Below are positions 26,648-36,438 of a stretch of DNA of 64,000 nucleotides, piece by piece. The notes under the pieces were generated by a model. That model saw nothing but the letters and a program-made list of their open reading frames with translations, was not told the DNA's origin and searched no databases. The stretch lies in contig CALVAA010000010.1 of assembly GCA_944325315.1 (NCBI GenBank), forward strand, positions 1 to 64,000, in the 5' to 3' direction. A program made the position numbers and the translations under genes. Numbering within the stretch: the first letter of the stretch is position 1; each line of letters begins with the position of its first letter. This stretch comes from Candidatus Gastranaerophilales bacterium (GTDB lineage Bacteria > Cyanobacteriota > Vampirovibrionia > Gastranaerophilales > Gastranaerophilaceae).

Positions 26648-27334
26648 TTATTTTATTAAATCTTTTACCACTTCACTTGCGATAATCAAACCGGCCACAG
26701 AAGGTACAAAAGCAATTGAAGCAATTTTTATGTCAGTATTCTCTATCTTTTTAGGGACTTCTTTTGAATAGACAACTTTTAGTTTTTTTACACCTCTTTT
26801 TTTCAGCTCCGTTCTTAAAATTCTTGCCAAAGGACAAACAGAGGTATTATAAATATCGCAAACTTCAAACTTGTTAGCATCCAGCTTGTTACCTGTCCCC
26901 ATTGAGCTGATTATTTTAATATTCAGTTTGTTTGCCGTTTCTATTAAAGCAATTTTTGTTTTTACGCTGTCTATACAATCAACAATATAATCGTATTTGG
27001 AAAAATCAAATTTTAAAACATCTTCTTGGCAAAAAAACTTTTCAATTGCATTTGTTTTAATTTTTGGATTTATATCTAAAATTCTATTCTTTGCTGTTTC
27101 AACTTTGCTTTTAGCTATAGTAGATTCAAGCGCAATAATTTGTCTGTTGATATTTGTAATATCAACCTTGTCACAATCAACCAAATCAATTTTTTCAATA
27201 CCGGATCTTGCAAGAGCTTCAAGAGCATAAGAACCAACACCGCCTATTCCGAATATTATTATTCTTGCCTTCCGTAGTTTTTCAAATTTTTCTTTACCGA
27301 TTAAAGCTTCTGTTCTTATAAAGCGCTTGGACAT
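26648..27334 (-). CDS. tcdA: tRNA cyclic t6A dehydratase TcdA (CsdL)
   Basis: E1-like ATP-dependent enzyme that cyclises t6A at position 37 of tRNAs. The nucleotide-binding GIGGVGSYALEALARSGI (near residue 30) and the DCDKVDITNINRQ block are diagnostic for the TcdA branch of the ThiF/MoeB superfamily. DCIDSVKTKIAL follows. The family usually has 230-270 residues; this one has 228. The C-terminal PSVAGLIIASEVVKDLI is also typical. No CXXC zinc pairs as in MoeB are seen. It is third in a minus-strand operon after the GH13 and acyltransferase genes, with no base between its start and the acyltransferase stop. Confidence 0.88.
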   Translation of the reverse strand: MSKRFIRTEALIGKEKFEKLRKARIIIFGIGGVGSYALEALARSGIEKIDLVDCDKVDITNINRQIIALESTIAKSKVETAKNRILDINPKIKTNAIEKFFCQEDVLKFDFSKYDYIVDCIDSVKTKIALIETANKLNIKIISSMGTGNKLDANKFEVCDIYNTSVCPLARILRTELKKRGVKKLKVVYSKEVPKKIENTDIKIASIAFVPSVAGLIIASEVVKDLIK

Positions 27335-28453
27335 TTAAACACCCAAAAACTCTCTTGTATTTATATCTTTATTAAACTTCAATAAAATAGTTTTTATTGC
27401 AAATAAAGACAATAAAGACAATATTGTAACTACAACAAAACGCAAAATTATTGTTACAAATACATCAAAATAGCTCCCGTTAAAAGGTGCTACGGTAGGG
27501 AGATTAAAAATTTGATTATATATAAAAAACCAATACCAATGAACAAAAAACAGCCCAAAACTGTATTTTGCGATAAAATCCAGAGTTTTATTTGTTTTTT
27601 TATGTGAAATTATAAAATCATCATAATGTTTTAAATAAGCAATAGCGAGCATAGTAAGAAAAATTTTGGAAACAGTGAAGTTTGAATAAGCAAATTTAAA
27701 GCTTATAACTATATCCAAAATGCTGAATAAAAGCATAAAAAACCAAAGCATAAATCTTTTATCATAAAATCTGTCGATTATATCTTTATTTTTCGAGCAA
27801 TACATTCCAAACACATATAATGATAAAAAATGCACAAAGTTTAGAAGAATATATTTTACATAAATCCAATATTTTAAAGCATAGCTTAAGCCTATCGTAT
27901 TTTCATATTCCGCAACACCCCTTGGCAAAAAAACCGTTAATAAAAATAACAAAGGTAAAAGCTTATATAGTATGTTTTTCTTTTCCAACTTTAAAAAAAG
28001 ATATGAAAAAATAAAAAATATAACAATCATAGGAATAAACCAGGTTGGAATATTATGCACACGACCAATTGTCAAATGAAGCGGAATTTGAATAAAAGGG
28101 TTTAATCCCGCAAAAGAATTTTTATACGCAACAGGACAATACAAACAAAAAAACAAACCCGGTATTGCCGTAATTAAATAAGGCATTATAACATTTGTCC
28201 ATTTTTTTTTCATATAATTTTTATACTCAAATTTATATGACAAATGTTGAAATAAAAAACCTGAAATAAATATAAAAAGCGCAGTTCCGCCACAAAAAAT
28301 TTCACAATCTATAATGTGAGCTAAACTGTTATTATCCCCAAACTGCATGGTATGCCCCATTATAATCAGCAAAATTGCAAGACCTCGAAATACGTTTATA
28401 TAGTTTAAAATTTTTGTTTTTTTTGGTTTTAATTCAATGGCATTTTCACTCAT
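27335..28453 (-). CDS. Acyltransferase 3 (OafA-like) membrane protein
   Basis: A 372-residue membrane protein with about ten hydrophobic segments. The N-terminal NVFRGLAILLIIMGHTMQF holds the R and catalytic H of acyltransferase family 3, which adds acetyl or other acyl groups to surface polysaccharides, peptidoglycan or antibiotics. SGFLFQHLSYKFEYKNYMKKK is the matching loop. The acceptor is unknown. It lies eight bases after the exported GH13 gene and directly before tcdA. An effect on an envelope glycan is likely given the context. Confidence 0.85.
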   Translation of the reverse strand: MSENAIELKPKKTKILNYINVFRGLAILLIIMGHTMQFGDNNSLAHIIDCEIFCGGTALFIFISGFLFQHLSYKFEYKNYMKKKWTNVIMPYLITAIPGLFFCLYCPVAYKNSFAGLNPFIQIPLHLTIGRVHNIPTWFIPMIVIFFIFSYLFLKLEKKNILYKLLPLLFLLTVFLPRGVAEYENTIGLSYALKYWIYVKYILLNFVHFLSLYVFGMYCSKNKDIIDRFYDKRFMLWFFMLLFSILDIVISFKFAYSNFTVSKIFLTMLAIAYLKHYDDFIISHKKTNKTLDFIAKYSFGLFFVHWYWFFIYNQIFNLPTVAPFNGSYFDVFVTIILRFVVVTILSLLSLFAIKTILLKFNKDINTREFLGV

Positions 28454-28460
28454 AACTCAC

Positions 28461-30512
28461 CTATAATTCAAGCCAAAGCGTCTGATAAGGCGCAAGTCTC
28501 AAATGCATGGTTCTATTTTGCAAAGAAATATCTACTTTAATATTATCATCATTTACAAGATTTTTTAAAGTTGTAATCCTTCCTTTGTTTTTAAATATAA
28601 CATCAGTCGGCAAACTTATGGTTGCAGTGATTTTATCTTTTGACAAATTATGCACAACAAGTATTTGGCTATCTTTGTCTTTTCTAATGTATGCAAAATT
28701 GTTCTTTGAAACCGTTTTTAACACTTCAAAAGAACCATCTGCAAGACAGGGCAATGTTTTTCTTAAATGTATAAGATTTTTTACTTTCTTATAAACTTTC
28801 GAGTTAAATTCATAGTATCCTTTTGTTGAACCGTAAAAGAGCTTTCTTGGTACATCACCCCTGTTAATGTCACGTGAGTCAAAATATGAAAGCAAATTGG
28901 AAAGTCCTTTTTTGCCTTTTTGTTCTTGCGCTCTTATTTTTGCAAATTTTTTAGCATTTTCAAAGTTATTTGCAACCCCTACTTCATCACCGTAATATAC
29001 GATAGGAATACCGGGCAGAGTTAAAAGAATTGAAAAAGCTTCCTCTATTCTATCCGGGTCTTTGTCCAAAAAATTAGCAAGCCTGCCTGAAACACCAAAA
29101 CCTTTTCTAAAACTTGCACCTTTATCAACAAGACTGTCAAAAACAATCTCCCTTACTTCCGGACTAACCATTTCTAAAGTTAATTCATCATGTACTCTTA
29201 AAAACATTCCCCAAGCAGTACTTTTTGGTGTTTCCGGAGTATTTTTCAAAGCATCTATGAAATATTTTTTGTCTTCGGTAACCAAGCTTGCCCAAATTGC
29301 AGGCATGTAGGGAAAATGATACGCAATTTGAGCTTCAGATGTTCTTTTTAGCGGTTTTTGTTCGCCATTTACTTCAACATTTACAGTTCTTTCTTTGCCA
29401 AAGTACTGCAGAATGTCTTTTGGACTTTGGCAAGCTTCTACCTGAATTACACTTGAAGGAGCTGAAAGTTGAATATAATTGCTTAGTATATTGATAATGC
29501 TGTGAGTTTTAGGTTGATTTTCCGCATTTGTTCCGGGTTCTTTTGAAAGATAAGGAATGGCATCCATTCTGAATATATCCACCCCGAGATTTGCCCAATT
29601 TGTAATAGTGTCAAGCACATAATAGAGAACATTCGGATTTTGCCAATTTATATCCGGTTGAAAAGGATAAAATGTGTGATAAATATAATAATCCTTATTA
29701 TTTACAGTTATTTTTCTGTAGTTATTTTCCGTAATTTCAGGGAATATTAAGCGTCTCTTTGAAATTTTACCGTCAGGTTCAGTGTATTCAATAACCGTGC
29801 CCAACTTTTCATCTTGATATTTTTTATACTCAGGCATAGTATCCGTCCAAATAAAATAATCAAGATACGAAGTATCGCCTGCTTCCAGTTTCTTAAACCA
29901 CTCATGGCTATCTGAAAAGTGATTCAAAACCAAGTCGGCTTTAATTTTAAATCCTCTTTTTTTAGCCTCACTAACAAAGTCTTTAAATTCAGCCATACCG
30001 CCAAGGTCACGTCTTACACTTTTAGGATTTTTGACATCAAAACCCGCATCTTTCATTGGACTGTCCGCAAAAGGAAGCATATAAAGGGTGGTAACACCTA
30101 AATCTTCCAAATAGTCAAACATTCTTGCGGTGTCTTTAAATGTATTTTGCTTATCCTTTTTTACAACACCGAACTGGTCGACATAAAACATGTATATAAT
30201 TTCATTTTTATACCAGTCATATGTTCTGTCTAAATCCTGTTTTTTCAAGTAATCAGGACGTGACTTTTTAGCCTTTTTAACATGTTCTATTAAATTGGCA
30301 TAAACTTCATCGGCTCTTTCTTTACCATATACAAAAGCAATTGAGTCTTTAAGTTCTTTTTTAATTTTTGAATCAATATCAAAATCAGCATCCGATTCAG
30401 TACTGTTTTTCTGTTGTAATTGAACAACTTCCCTAACTTCGGCAGCTTTTGAGTCATAATTAAGGTTTAGCGAAAATAAAATACAGAATAAAATTATAAA
30501 TACATTTTTCAT
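28461..30512 (-). CDS. Exported GH13 enzyme resembling trehalose synthase
   Basis: Alpha-amylase-family enzyme of 683 residues. A signal peptide (MKNVFIILFCILFSLNLNYDSKA) precedes a helical segment (about 35-105), then the barrel with LYMLPFADSPMKDAGFD, KADLVLNHFSDSHEWF, the nucleophile in FRMDAIPYL, the acid/base Glu in IQVEACQSP, and HDELTLEMVSPE. The last three blocks and the N-N-P-T-H-like ENQPKTH match the trehalose synthase branch (GH13_16), which converts maltose to trehalose; sucrose phosphorylase-like activity is an alternative. That branch is normally cytoplasmic, so export is unusual. A TATAAT ends six bases before the ATG and no Shine-Dalgarno exists, suggesting a leaderless message. 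Confidence 0.82.
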   Translation of the reverse strand: MKNVFIILFCILFSLNLNYDSKAAEVREVVQLQQKNSTESDADFDIDSKIKKELKDSIAFVYGKERADEVYANLIEHVKKAKKSRPDYLKKQDLDRTYDWYKNEIIYMFYVDQFGVVKKDKQNTFKDTARMFDYLEDLGVTTLYMLPFADSPMKDAGFDVKNPKSVRRDLGGMAEFKDFVSEAKKRGFKIKADLVLNHFSDSHEWFKKLEAGDTSYLDYFIWTDTMPEYKKYQDEKLGTVIEYTEPDGKISKRRLIFPEITENNYRKITVNNKDYYIYHTFYPFQPDINWQNPNVLYYVLDTITNWANLGVDIFRMDAIPYLSKEPGTNAENQPKTHSIINILSNYIQLSAPSSVIQVEACQSPKDILQYFGKERTVNVEVNGEQKPLKRTSEAQIAYHFPYMPAIWASLVTEDKKYFIDALKNTPETPKSTAWGMFLRVHDELTLEMVSPEVREIVFDSLVDKGASFRKGFGVSGRLANFLDKDPDRIEEAFSILLTLPGIPIVYYGDEVGVANNFENAKKFAKIRAQEQKGKKGLSNLLSYFDSRDINRGDVPRKLFYGSTKGYYEFNSKVYKKVKNLIHLRKTLPCLADGSFEVLKTVSKNNFAYIRKDKDSQILVVHNLSKDKITATISLPTDVIFKNKGRITTLKNLVNDDNIKVDISLQNRTMHLRLAPYQTLWLEL

Positions 30513-30518
30513 ATTAAG

Positions 30519-30546
30519 ATTATATAAAGAAAAAAAAATTTGTCAT
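30519..30546 (-). promoter_or_regulatory. Promoter of the GH13 gene, leaderless geometry
   Basis: On the minus strand ATGACA (30541-30546), a 16-base spacer and TATAAT (30519-30524) lie so close to the ATG (30512) that transcription would start at or next to it. There is no ribosome binding site. Confidence 0.45.
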
Positions 30547-30566
30547 TATTTTAATAAAACTACATA

Positions 30567-33500
30567 CTAATTCCAATTGAAACTTTTTATATAGTTTTCT
30601 TTATTAATATCTCCCAAAACCTTAACCGTGAAGAATCTTGGCTCTTGGCTTTCGTTTTCAATAGGAGGAATTTTTGAGAATCTTTCCAGATTTTCTTTCT
30701 GTTTTTGTTCTCTGTTCCTTTTTGGTGTAATTGAATTAATAAATTGATTTATTGAAGCATTACCTACTGCACCTAAAACATTTGAGATGTTTTGAGATAA
30801 TTTTCCGTATATATTTATGTCGGCAAAATTTTCAAAAATACTATAGCTGCCTTCAAGCAATAAACTTAAATTCTTGCCCTGAGTTTTGATTTCAAGTTTT
30901 TCAACCTCTCCGGCTGAAATTTTTAAGTTTCCTGAAATTTTTTCAAATTCACCTGTTTTATAAGGGGTTAAAACTTCAATAATATTATTCAAAGAAAGTC
31001 CCAAAATGCCGCTTTTGATCAAATTTCCCGCCCTTAAAAGGTATTCAAGCGAGCCTAATTTTGGCATTTTTCCGTTGTTTATCGAAAAATCAATATCCGA
31101 TTTTAAAGTTTTGATGGCAGAGGGGGTGTTTAAATTTTTAACATTCAAATTAATTGATCCGTTCATCTGTCCGAATATTTGATTTGAAAGATTAAGAAAT
31201 TGTTCCGTTAAAACATTGGAATCACAACCAAACATTTGTGCATATAGATTTAGTCCCGATGTTTTAAGCAAATATTTTCCTTTTGCTTCAACTTTTCCTT
31301 TTGCAATATTTAATGCGATATTATTTAAATCAAAGACATTGTCCTTATAAGAAAAAGTTCCTTTTAAATCTTTAGCATTAATTTTATCCCATACAACTTC
31401 CCTAAAGGCAAATTCTCCTTTTTTAACAAGTATATCGGCAGGGTTTAATATAATTTCCGGCTTCTTTTCAATATCTGCTTTAGGGGTATTTATATTTATA
31501 TTTTTTGAAATCTCTAAAACATCCAACATGTTTGATGAAATTCCTACATTTTCAATTATATAAGGAGGATTAAGCCTATTTTGCGCCTTAAATACAACAT
31601 CAAGATCGCTTTGTTTATTTTTTGCAATAACTTTTCCTTCTATAAATTTATCTGAAATATCAATTTTAATATCATTAATTTGAGTATTGTACAAAGGAAT
31701 ATCTAAATCATTCAGTAAAAATCTACCGTTTGCATTTGGAGAATTTACCAATCCGTTTAGGCTGATATTGCATTCAAAATTGCCTTTTTTGAGAATTGAT
31801 TTTTTGAATATCAAATTTAAAATTCGGACATTAATAGGTGTATTTGTAACTACTTTGAAGTTGTCAAAATACAAAGAATCATTTTTTTGGTTTATCTTAC
31901 CGGAAACTTTAAGAGCCGTTTTTGGATTTACCTTTTTATTTTGATTTTCTATATATTTTATAAGCCTAAAATTATCAATACTTGCACTGTTATCTTTTAC
32001 TACGATTTTTCCTTTCAATTCACGCTTATGGTTAATATCTCCCAGATTAGCACCCGAAAAATAAATGTCCGAGTCTTTTGGTACAGATGCACTTATATCA
32101 ATTGTATAATTTTCAAAACCGCCCTTAAACACCCCTTTTGCAGGTACTTCGCCTTTTATTTTTACCGGATAAGTTAAATAGGGGTTTATTATATTATCCA
32201 TTGTATTTTCATTTACAATAGTGGAAAAATCCGATTCAAAAACAGGTTTATGATATATATTTCTAATTTGTGCATTCAAAAACAAGGGCATTTTATTGCA
32301 GTCAATATTTAAAGAGGTGAGTCTTATATTTTCTCCCTTAAATGTAATCTCCCCGTTTTTTACAATAAACGGTATTTGTTTTACTTTTGAAATAACTTTT
32401 GAAATCTTTTGCAGATTAACATTTTTTATACTGATTTTTAAATCACCGTCAGGTGTTTTATCTAAAAAGTTATTTATTGAGCCTTTAGCTGCTACAGTAC
32501 CCGACATTAAAGAAGCATTGAATTTATCAAAATTTATTTTATTATTTTCAATTTTTATAATACCCGAATTAAAACGAACATTCGGTATTTCATTTGAATT
32601 AAGTCCGATTATATAGCCTTTATTTTTAAAATTGTTTAAATTGATATTGTTCAAAGAAACTTTTCCGGCAGATTCTATATTAGTTTTTAGATAAAAATTA
32701 ACGTCTTTAATTTCTCTAAGTATGCTTTTAAAGTTTTTATCGGTAAAAGAGGCATAACTAAGCATATTTACAATATCTTTGAATTGAATTTTATTAGAAA
32801 AAACCTTGGTTTTCAACTCAAATTCTTCGCCTTTTGCAATTTTTGTAAGCGGACAGTCAGAAAAAAAGCTCGAATTAAACTTTGAATTACCTAATGAAAA
32901 TTCAACGCTTCCGCTCTGTTTGTCTTTAAAATTCAATACGGCACTAACATCATTAAAACTTATATTATTTTTAAAAACTACCTTATTTTTCTTGAGAATA
33001 ATTGAAGCAAAAGGATTGAGCGAATTGAAAAATTCTTTATTTTCATAGTCCTTAATTGTACCTTTTAATTTGATATCGGCTTCAAAATCACCGGATAGAG
33101 CAACTATATCTTTTGTTAAATTCCTGTATGGTTTTGAAATTAAACTATTGTTAAAAATTTTTAAAATATTCGATGTTTTTGCATTTTTAATTTTAGTATC
33201 AAGTACAACCTCGCCTTTTGTATTTCCGACACCCGTCAAAAGAAAATCAGCACCTTGAAGTTTACCTTTAATTTGTTTAAAAATTAAATTTCTGTTATCA
33301 AAAATAAGCTCACAAACTCCGTTTTCAAGTTTAGCATCCAGCCCGTCAATTTTAGCACTTGCACTTTGCGCCTCAAATTCGCCGAATATCTGTGCATCAT
33401 CTAAAGTACCCTGGGTTTTAATATCTATGTTTCCATAACCTGAAATATCCATAATGGGAACAGGTCCAATGTTAAAGCCTATTATTTGCTGGATTGGAAC

Positions 33501-34979
33501 AAGGTAGAGTTTTGCAAAAGCCAAATCGATTTTTTTTGTTGATTTAACACTGTATTTACCCCAAAGAGAGTTATCAAGATTTGAGATGCCGTCAATATAT
33601 ACATATTCATTATAATCGGGAGTATAAACTCTTGTATACACTCTCATTTTGTCTTTCATAAAAATAACATTTACATCATTTTTTCTGCTTGATTTGGGAT
33701 ATCCCGGGATATATATATCAGATGCTTTAAGGTTACCCGTTATATCAACGGGTTCAATTGAAGACAATTTAACATCGGCATCTACCGTTGCAAAAAAATT
33801 AGATTTTTTTAATACGGGAATGCCTTTTGGCCTGTAGTATATCAGGTTATCCGGAAGAAAACAGATAAAATTATTAATTTGGGTATTCAAAACTTTAATA
33901 TTTAAATTTATACCCGGTTTTTTTGAAAAAGGCTTTTTGATATCTCCCGCTAAATCAACATTCAATTTGTCTGCTTTTACAAAAGCTTTTTCAATTTTTA
34001 ATACATCTCTGTTGATATCAAAATATCCTGTAATATCGATACCTTTTTTATATGGAGATATAGTTTTGTTTTCGGTTAATTTAAGTGTCGGATTTTGGAC
34101 TTTGATATTTAATTTTTGTTTTTTTTCTATAGAATTTTTATCTGTAAAAATATTGATATCAACAGTTCCTAATAAAGCTAAAATATCTTTTGATATATAT
34201 TTTCTTGCCAAATCATTAAATATATAAAGATTGATATTATCAAAATTAATTGCAAACTCGGGATGAGTATAGTTTTGGGTGTCAAAAGGATATTTTGACT
34301 TAATACTAATATTTAAATTTGCAGTTTGCTCTTTTGAATTTGCGCTTGTTTTAACAAAACCCTCCTGAGAATACTTAAAAGTTTTGTCTCTTTTTGATAC
34401 AAAAACATTATTATTTAAAAGATTAAGAGAAATTTTACTTTTTATTTTGTATTCATCATAAAAATCAATGTTTATTCTTTTAACTTTTGAGTTGATGTAG
34501 GTTGTATCGATTTTTTTGTTTTTTAAAAAATCAAAATCTTTAATTTTAAACTCATCAATAATATCTATTTTGCCTTTTTTATCTCTCAAAAGCACAATTT
34601 CAATCAGGTCGGCATCAAAGCAGGAAAAGTTTAGTCTTTTAAACAAAAGACTTACCGGCTTAAAGGACATATCCGGTTTGACAACTTTAACAAAGTGCTT
34701 TTTTTTATCTTTTGAAAAAACATTTACGCTGTCTGCTTTAAAATTCAAATTAAGCTTATAGTCAAAAGTAGTCTTAGGATTAACAAACTCGATTTTTAAT
34801 CCGGTAAATTCCTCTAATTTGTTTTCTAATGCAGTATATGAAAAATTAATTTTAAAAAGCAGCAAAAAACCAATTAAAAATAAAACAAAAAAAACAGATA
34901 CAAAAAGTGTTTTTTTGAAAAAACTTTTTGCTTCGAAATTAGTTATATACTTTTTTATACAATTCATCATTATTTTCAT
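30567..34979 (-). CDS. Giant AsmA/TamB-like envelope protein 2
   Basis: At 1470 residues this is the largest protein here. A short cytoplasmic stretch and one transmembrane segment (about 24-48, LFVSVFFVLFLIGFLLLFKI) anchor a long beta-rich periplasmic part. It has the AsmA-type start (ENKLEEFTGLKIEFVNPK) and repeated strand patterns with G-x-I/V-x-A-K-G motifs. The C-terminal 250 residues have the block shared with the other two giants (IDFSINNGKMPKLGSLEYLL), and the last residues are YIKSFNWN. Such proteins are thought to conduct lipids across the periplasm. The start could also be ATG codons two or three residues further in. The GH13 gene begins 54 bases after the stop. Divergent from the exported protein at 35062. 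Confidence 0.8.
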   Translation of the reverse strand: MKIMMNCIKKYITNFEAKSFFKKTLFVSVFFVLFLIGFLLLFKINFSYTALENKLEEFTGLKIEFVNPKTTFDYKLNLNFKADSVNVFSKDKKKHFVKVVKPDMSFKPVSLLFKRLNFSCFDADLIEIVLLRDKKGKIDIIDEFKIKDFDFLKNKKIDTTYINSKVKRINIDFYDEYKIKSKISLNLLNNNVFVSKRDKTFKYSQEGFVKTSANSKEQTANLNISIKSKYPFDTQNYTHPEFAINFDNINLYIFNDLARKYISKDILALLGTVDINIFTDKNSIEKKQKLNIKVQNPTLKLTENKTISPYKKGIDITGYFDINRDVLKIEKAFVKADKLNVDLAGDIKKPFSKKPGINLNIKVLNTQINNFICFLPDNLIYYRPKGIPVLKKSNFFATVDADVKLSSIEPVDITGNLKASDIYIPGYPKSSRKNDVNVIFMKDKMRVYTRVYTPDYNEYVYIDGISNLDNSLWGKYSVKSTKKIDLAFAKLYLVPIQQIIGFNIGPVPIMDISGYGNIDIKTQGTLDDAQIFGEFEAQSASAKIDGLDAKLENGVCELIFDNRNLIFKQIKGKLQGADFLLTGVGNTKGEVVLDTKIKNAKTSNILKIFNNSLISKPYRNLTKDIVALSGDFEADIKLKGTIKDYENKEFFNSLNPFASIILKKNKVVFKNNISFNDVSAVLNFKDKQSGSVEFSLGNSKFNSSFFSDCPLTKIAKGEEFELKTKVFSNKIQFKDIVNMLSYASFTDKNFKSILREIKDVNFYLKTNIESAGKVSLNNINLNNFKNKGYIIGLNSNEIPNVRFNSGIIKIENNKINFDKFNASLMSGTVAAKGSINNFLDKTPDGDLKISIKNVNLQKISKVISKVKQIPFIVKNGEITFKGENIRLTSLNIDCNKMPLFLNAQIRNIYHKPVFESDFSTIVNENTMDNIINPYLTYPVKIKGEVPAKGVFKGGFENYTIDISASVPKDSDIYFSGANLGDINHKRELKGKIVVKDNSASIDNFRLIKYIENQNKKVNPKTALKVSGKINQKNDSLYFDNFKVVTNTPINVRILNLIFKKSILKKGNFECNISLNGLVNSPNANGRFLLNDLDIPLYNTQINDIKIDISDKFIEGKVIAKNKQSDLDVVFKAQNRLNPPYIIENVGISSNMLDVLEISKNININTPKADIEKKPEIILNPADILVKKGEFAFREVVWDKINAKDLKGTFSYKDNVFDLNNIALNIAKGKVEAKGKYLLKTSGLNLYAQMFGCDSNVLTEQFLNLSNQIFGQMNGSINLNVKNLNTPSAIKTLKSDIDFSINNGKMPKLGSLEYLLRAGNLIKSGILGLSLNNIIEVLTPYKTGEFEKISGNLKISAGEVEKLEIKTQGKNLSLLLEGSYSIFENFADINIYGKLSQNISNVLGAVGNASINQFINSITPKRNREQKQKENLERFSKIPPIENESQEPRFFTVKVLGDINKENYIKSFNWN

Positions 34980-35061
34980 TATAAAATTATTTAAACAAAA
35001 AATCTAAAAATTCATACAATTAAAAGGTTGAAATCATTAAAAAATACATTAATATTGAATT

Positions 35062-35601
35062 ATGCTAAAAAAAACATTATTAATAATTTTAACATTCTTT
35101 TTTCTCTCCCCCGCTTTTGCTTGGCAGCCTTGCGTCACTAAAGGCTCACTGATTAAAGTTTTTACAAAAATTCCCCTTTCAACCGAAAATCTTCAAGAAG
35201 GCTCTCCTGTACATTTTATAGTACCAAACGATGTTTGGGTATTGGAAAATAAAGCAATAGCAAAAGGAGATATTTTTTATGGCTATGTTTCCATGTTAAA
35301 ACTTCCCATTCAAGGTGTAAATGCTGCTATGAGTATTAATATAACCGATTTAGTAAAAACAGACGGAACAAAAGTCAAAATTAAAGGAAGGATAATCTTT
35401 AACAGCTCGCCGGTTTTAGGCGGAAACTTAACAAATCCGGCCTCGTATAATAAAACCATACATCCCAGAAAAGTTTACGGAAACATTTGGGGAGGAACAC
35501 TGCAATATGTACCAAGCGGAGAATACGAATTCGGAAGACATGTTACGGTTAATTCCAGAAATAATTTGTTTGTTGAATTAAATGAAGATTTATATTTTTA
35601 A
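35062..35601 (+). CDS. Small exported protein, TrbI/VirB10-like strand pattern
   Basis: A 179-residue protein with a clear signal peptide (MLKKTLLIILTFFFLSPAFA). The mature part starts WQPCVTKGSLIKVFTK, then has EGSPVHFIVPNDVWV and KAIAKGDIFYGYVSML. That order (a lower-limit G-T-x-I start, a G-x-x-V 'set aside', then A-I-A-x-G-S-x-x-x-G-V) resembles the beta-barrel repeat seen in VirB10/TrbI and other envelope proteins. No catalytic residues are seen. It is the first gene of the cluster that contains tonB-exbBD, and the next gene has the same fold pattern. A -10 TAATAT ends six bases before the ATG and there is no Shine-Dalgarno. Function unknown. Confidence 0.65.
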   Translation: MLKKTLLIILTFFFLSPAFAWQPCVTKGSLIKVFTKIPLSTENLQEGSPVHFIVPNDVWVLENKAIAKGDIFYGYVSMLKLPIQGVNAAMSINITDLVKTDGTKVKIKGRIIFNSSPVLGGNLTNPASYNKTIHPRKVYGNIWGGTLQYVPSGEYEFGRHVTVNSRNNLFVELNEDLYF

Positions 35602-35666
35602 CAAATTTGTAAAAATAAATTTTGATGTGGTAAAATATCATTGAATTATTATTTGGTGAGGATTTT

Positions 35667-36365
35667 ATGAACAGCAAAAAATTTTTAACTGCAATGGTTT
35701 TAGCCGGTTTTGCTCTTGGAAGTATTTCAACTTCAACTTTGGCAAAATCAAATTACAACTATACTTCCAACATTCAAAACAACAATTCAAACCTCCAGGG
35801 ATATGCTCTTTTTGTACCGGCAGGGATTACTTGTCAAGCTGTTTTGTCTCAGGAAATAAACTCTCAAAGTGCTACCGTAGGACAAACAATCAACGCAATT
35901 TTAACACAGGATTTTATCTATAATAATCAAACAATTGCTCCTGAAGGCAGTGTTATTATGGGAAGTGTTGTACAAAATAAAAAAGCTGGCTTCGGAAACA
36001 GAAACGCACAAATGCAAATAAGATTTACAACAATAAGAACTCCATATAATAATATAGTGCCGATTAGTGCAACTATTGCAACATCCGATAACTCCGGAAT
36101 TTTGAAAGGCGGTGCAACACTGGACAGCGCTAAAGATTATGCAAAAAATACCGTCATAGGTGCAGGCTCGGGCGCTGCATTGGGAACTGCAATGGGAGCA
36201 CTTTCAGGAGGTTCCGTAGGAAAAGGTGCAGTATACGGAACAGCTGTTGGCGCAGGCATAGGTTTAATTAAAGGCGCTATCAACAAAGGAGAAAATATCT
36301 TAATTCCGGCAAACAGTCAAATTAATCTATATTTCGACCAGCCAATAACTTTAGGTGCTCAATAG
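35667..36365 (+). CDS. Exported protein with TrbI-like repeat and glycine zipper
   Basis: A 232-residue protein with a signal peptide (about 1-26). The middle has LFVPAGITCQAVLSQEINSQ, then TIAPEGSVIMGSVVQNKKAG, the same strand pattern as the neighbouring gene upstream. From residue 165 to 205 it carries a small-residue run (GAGSGAALGTAMGALSGGS, then GTAVGAGIGLIKG) typical of glycine-zipper membrane helices found in outer-membrane lipoproteins and pores. It has a GGTGAGG ribosome binding site. It is followed by tonB with about 70 bases between. It may form or stabilise a membrane pore, but this is inference. Confidence 0.65.
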   Translation: MNSKKFLTAMVLAGFALGSISTSTLAKSNYNYTSNIQNNNSNLQGYALFVPAGITCQAVLSQEINSQSATVGQTINAILTQDFIYNNQTIAPEGSVIMGSVVQNKKAGFGNRNAQMQIRFTTIRTPYNNIVPISATIATSDNSGILKGGATLDSAKDYAKNTVIGAGSGAALGTAMGALSGGSVGKGAVYGTAVGAGIGLIKGAINKGENILIPANSQINLYFDQPITLGAQ

Positions 36366-36438
36366 TTTATCCTTGTGGGGAATTTATAAAAATTATTATA
36401 TAAACAATAATCTATTTTAAGAAAAAAAAGAAAAAAAC

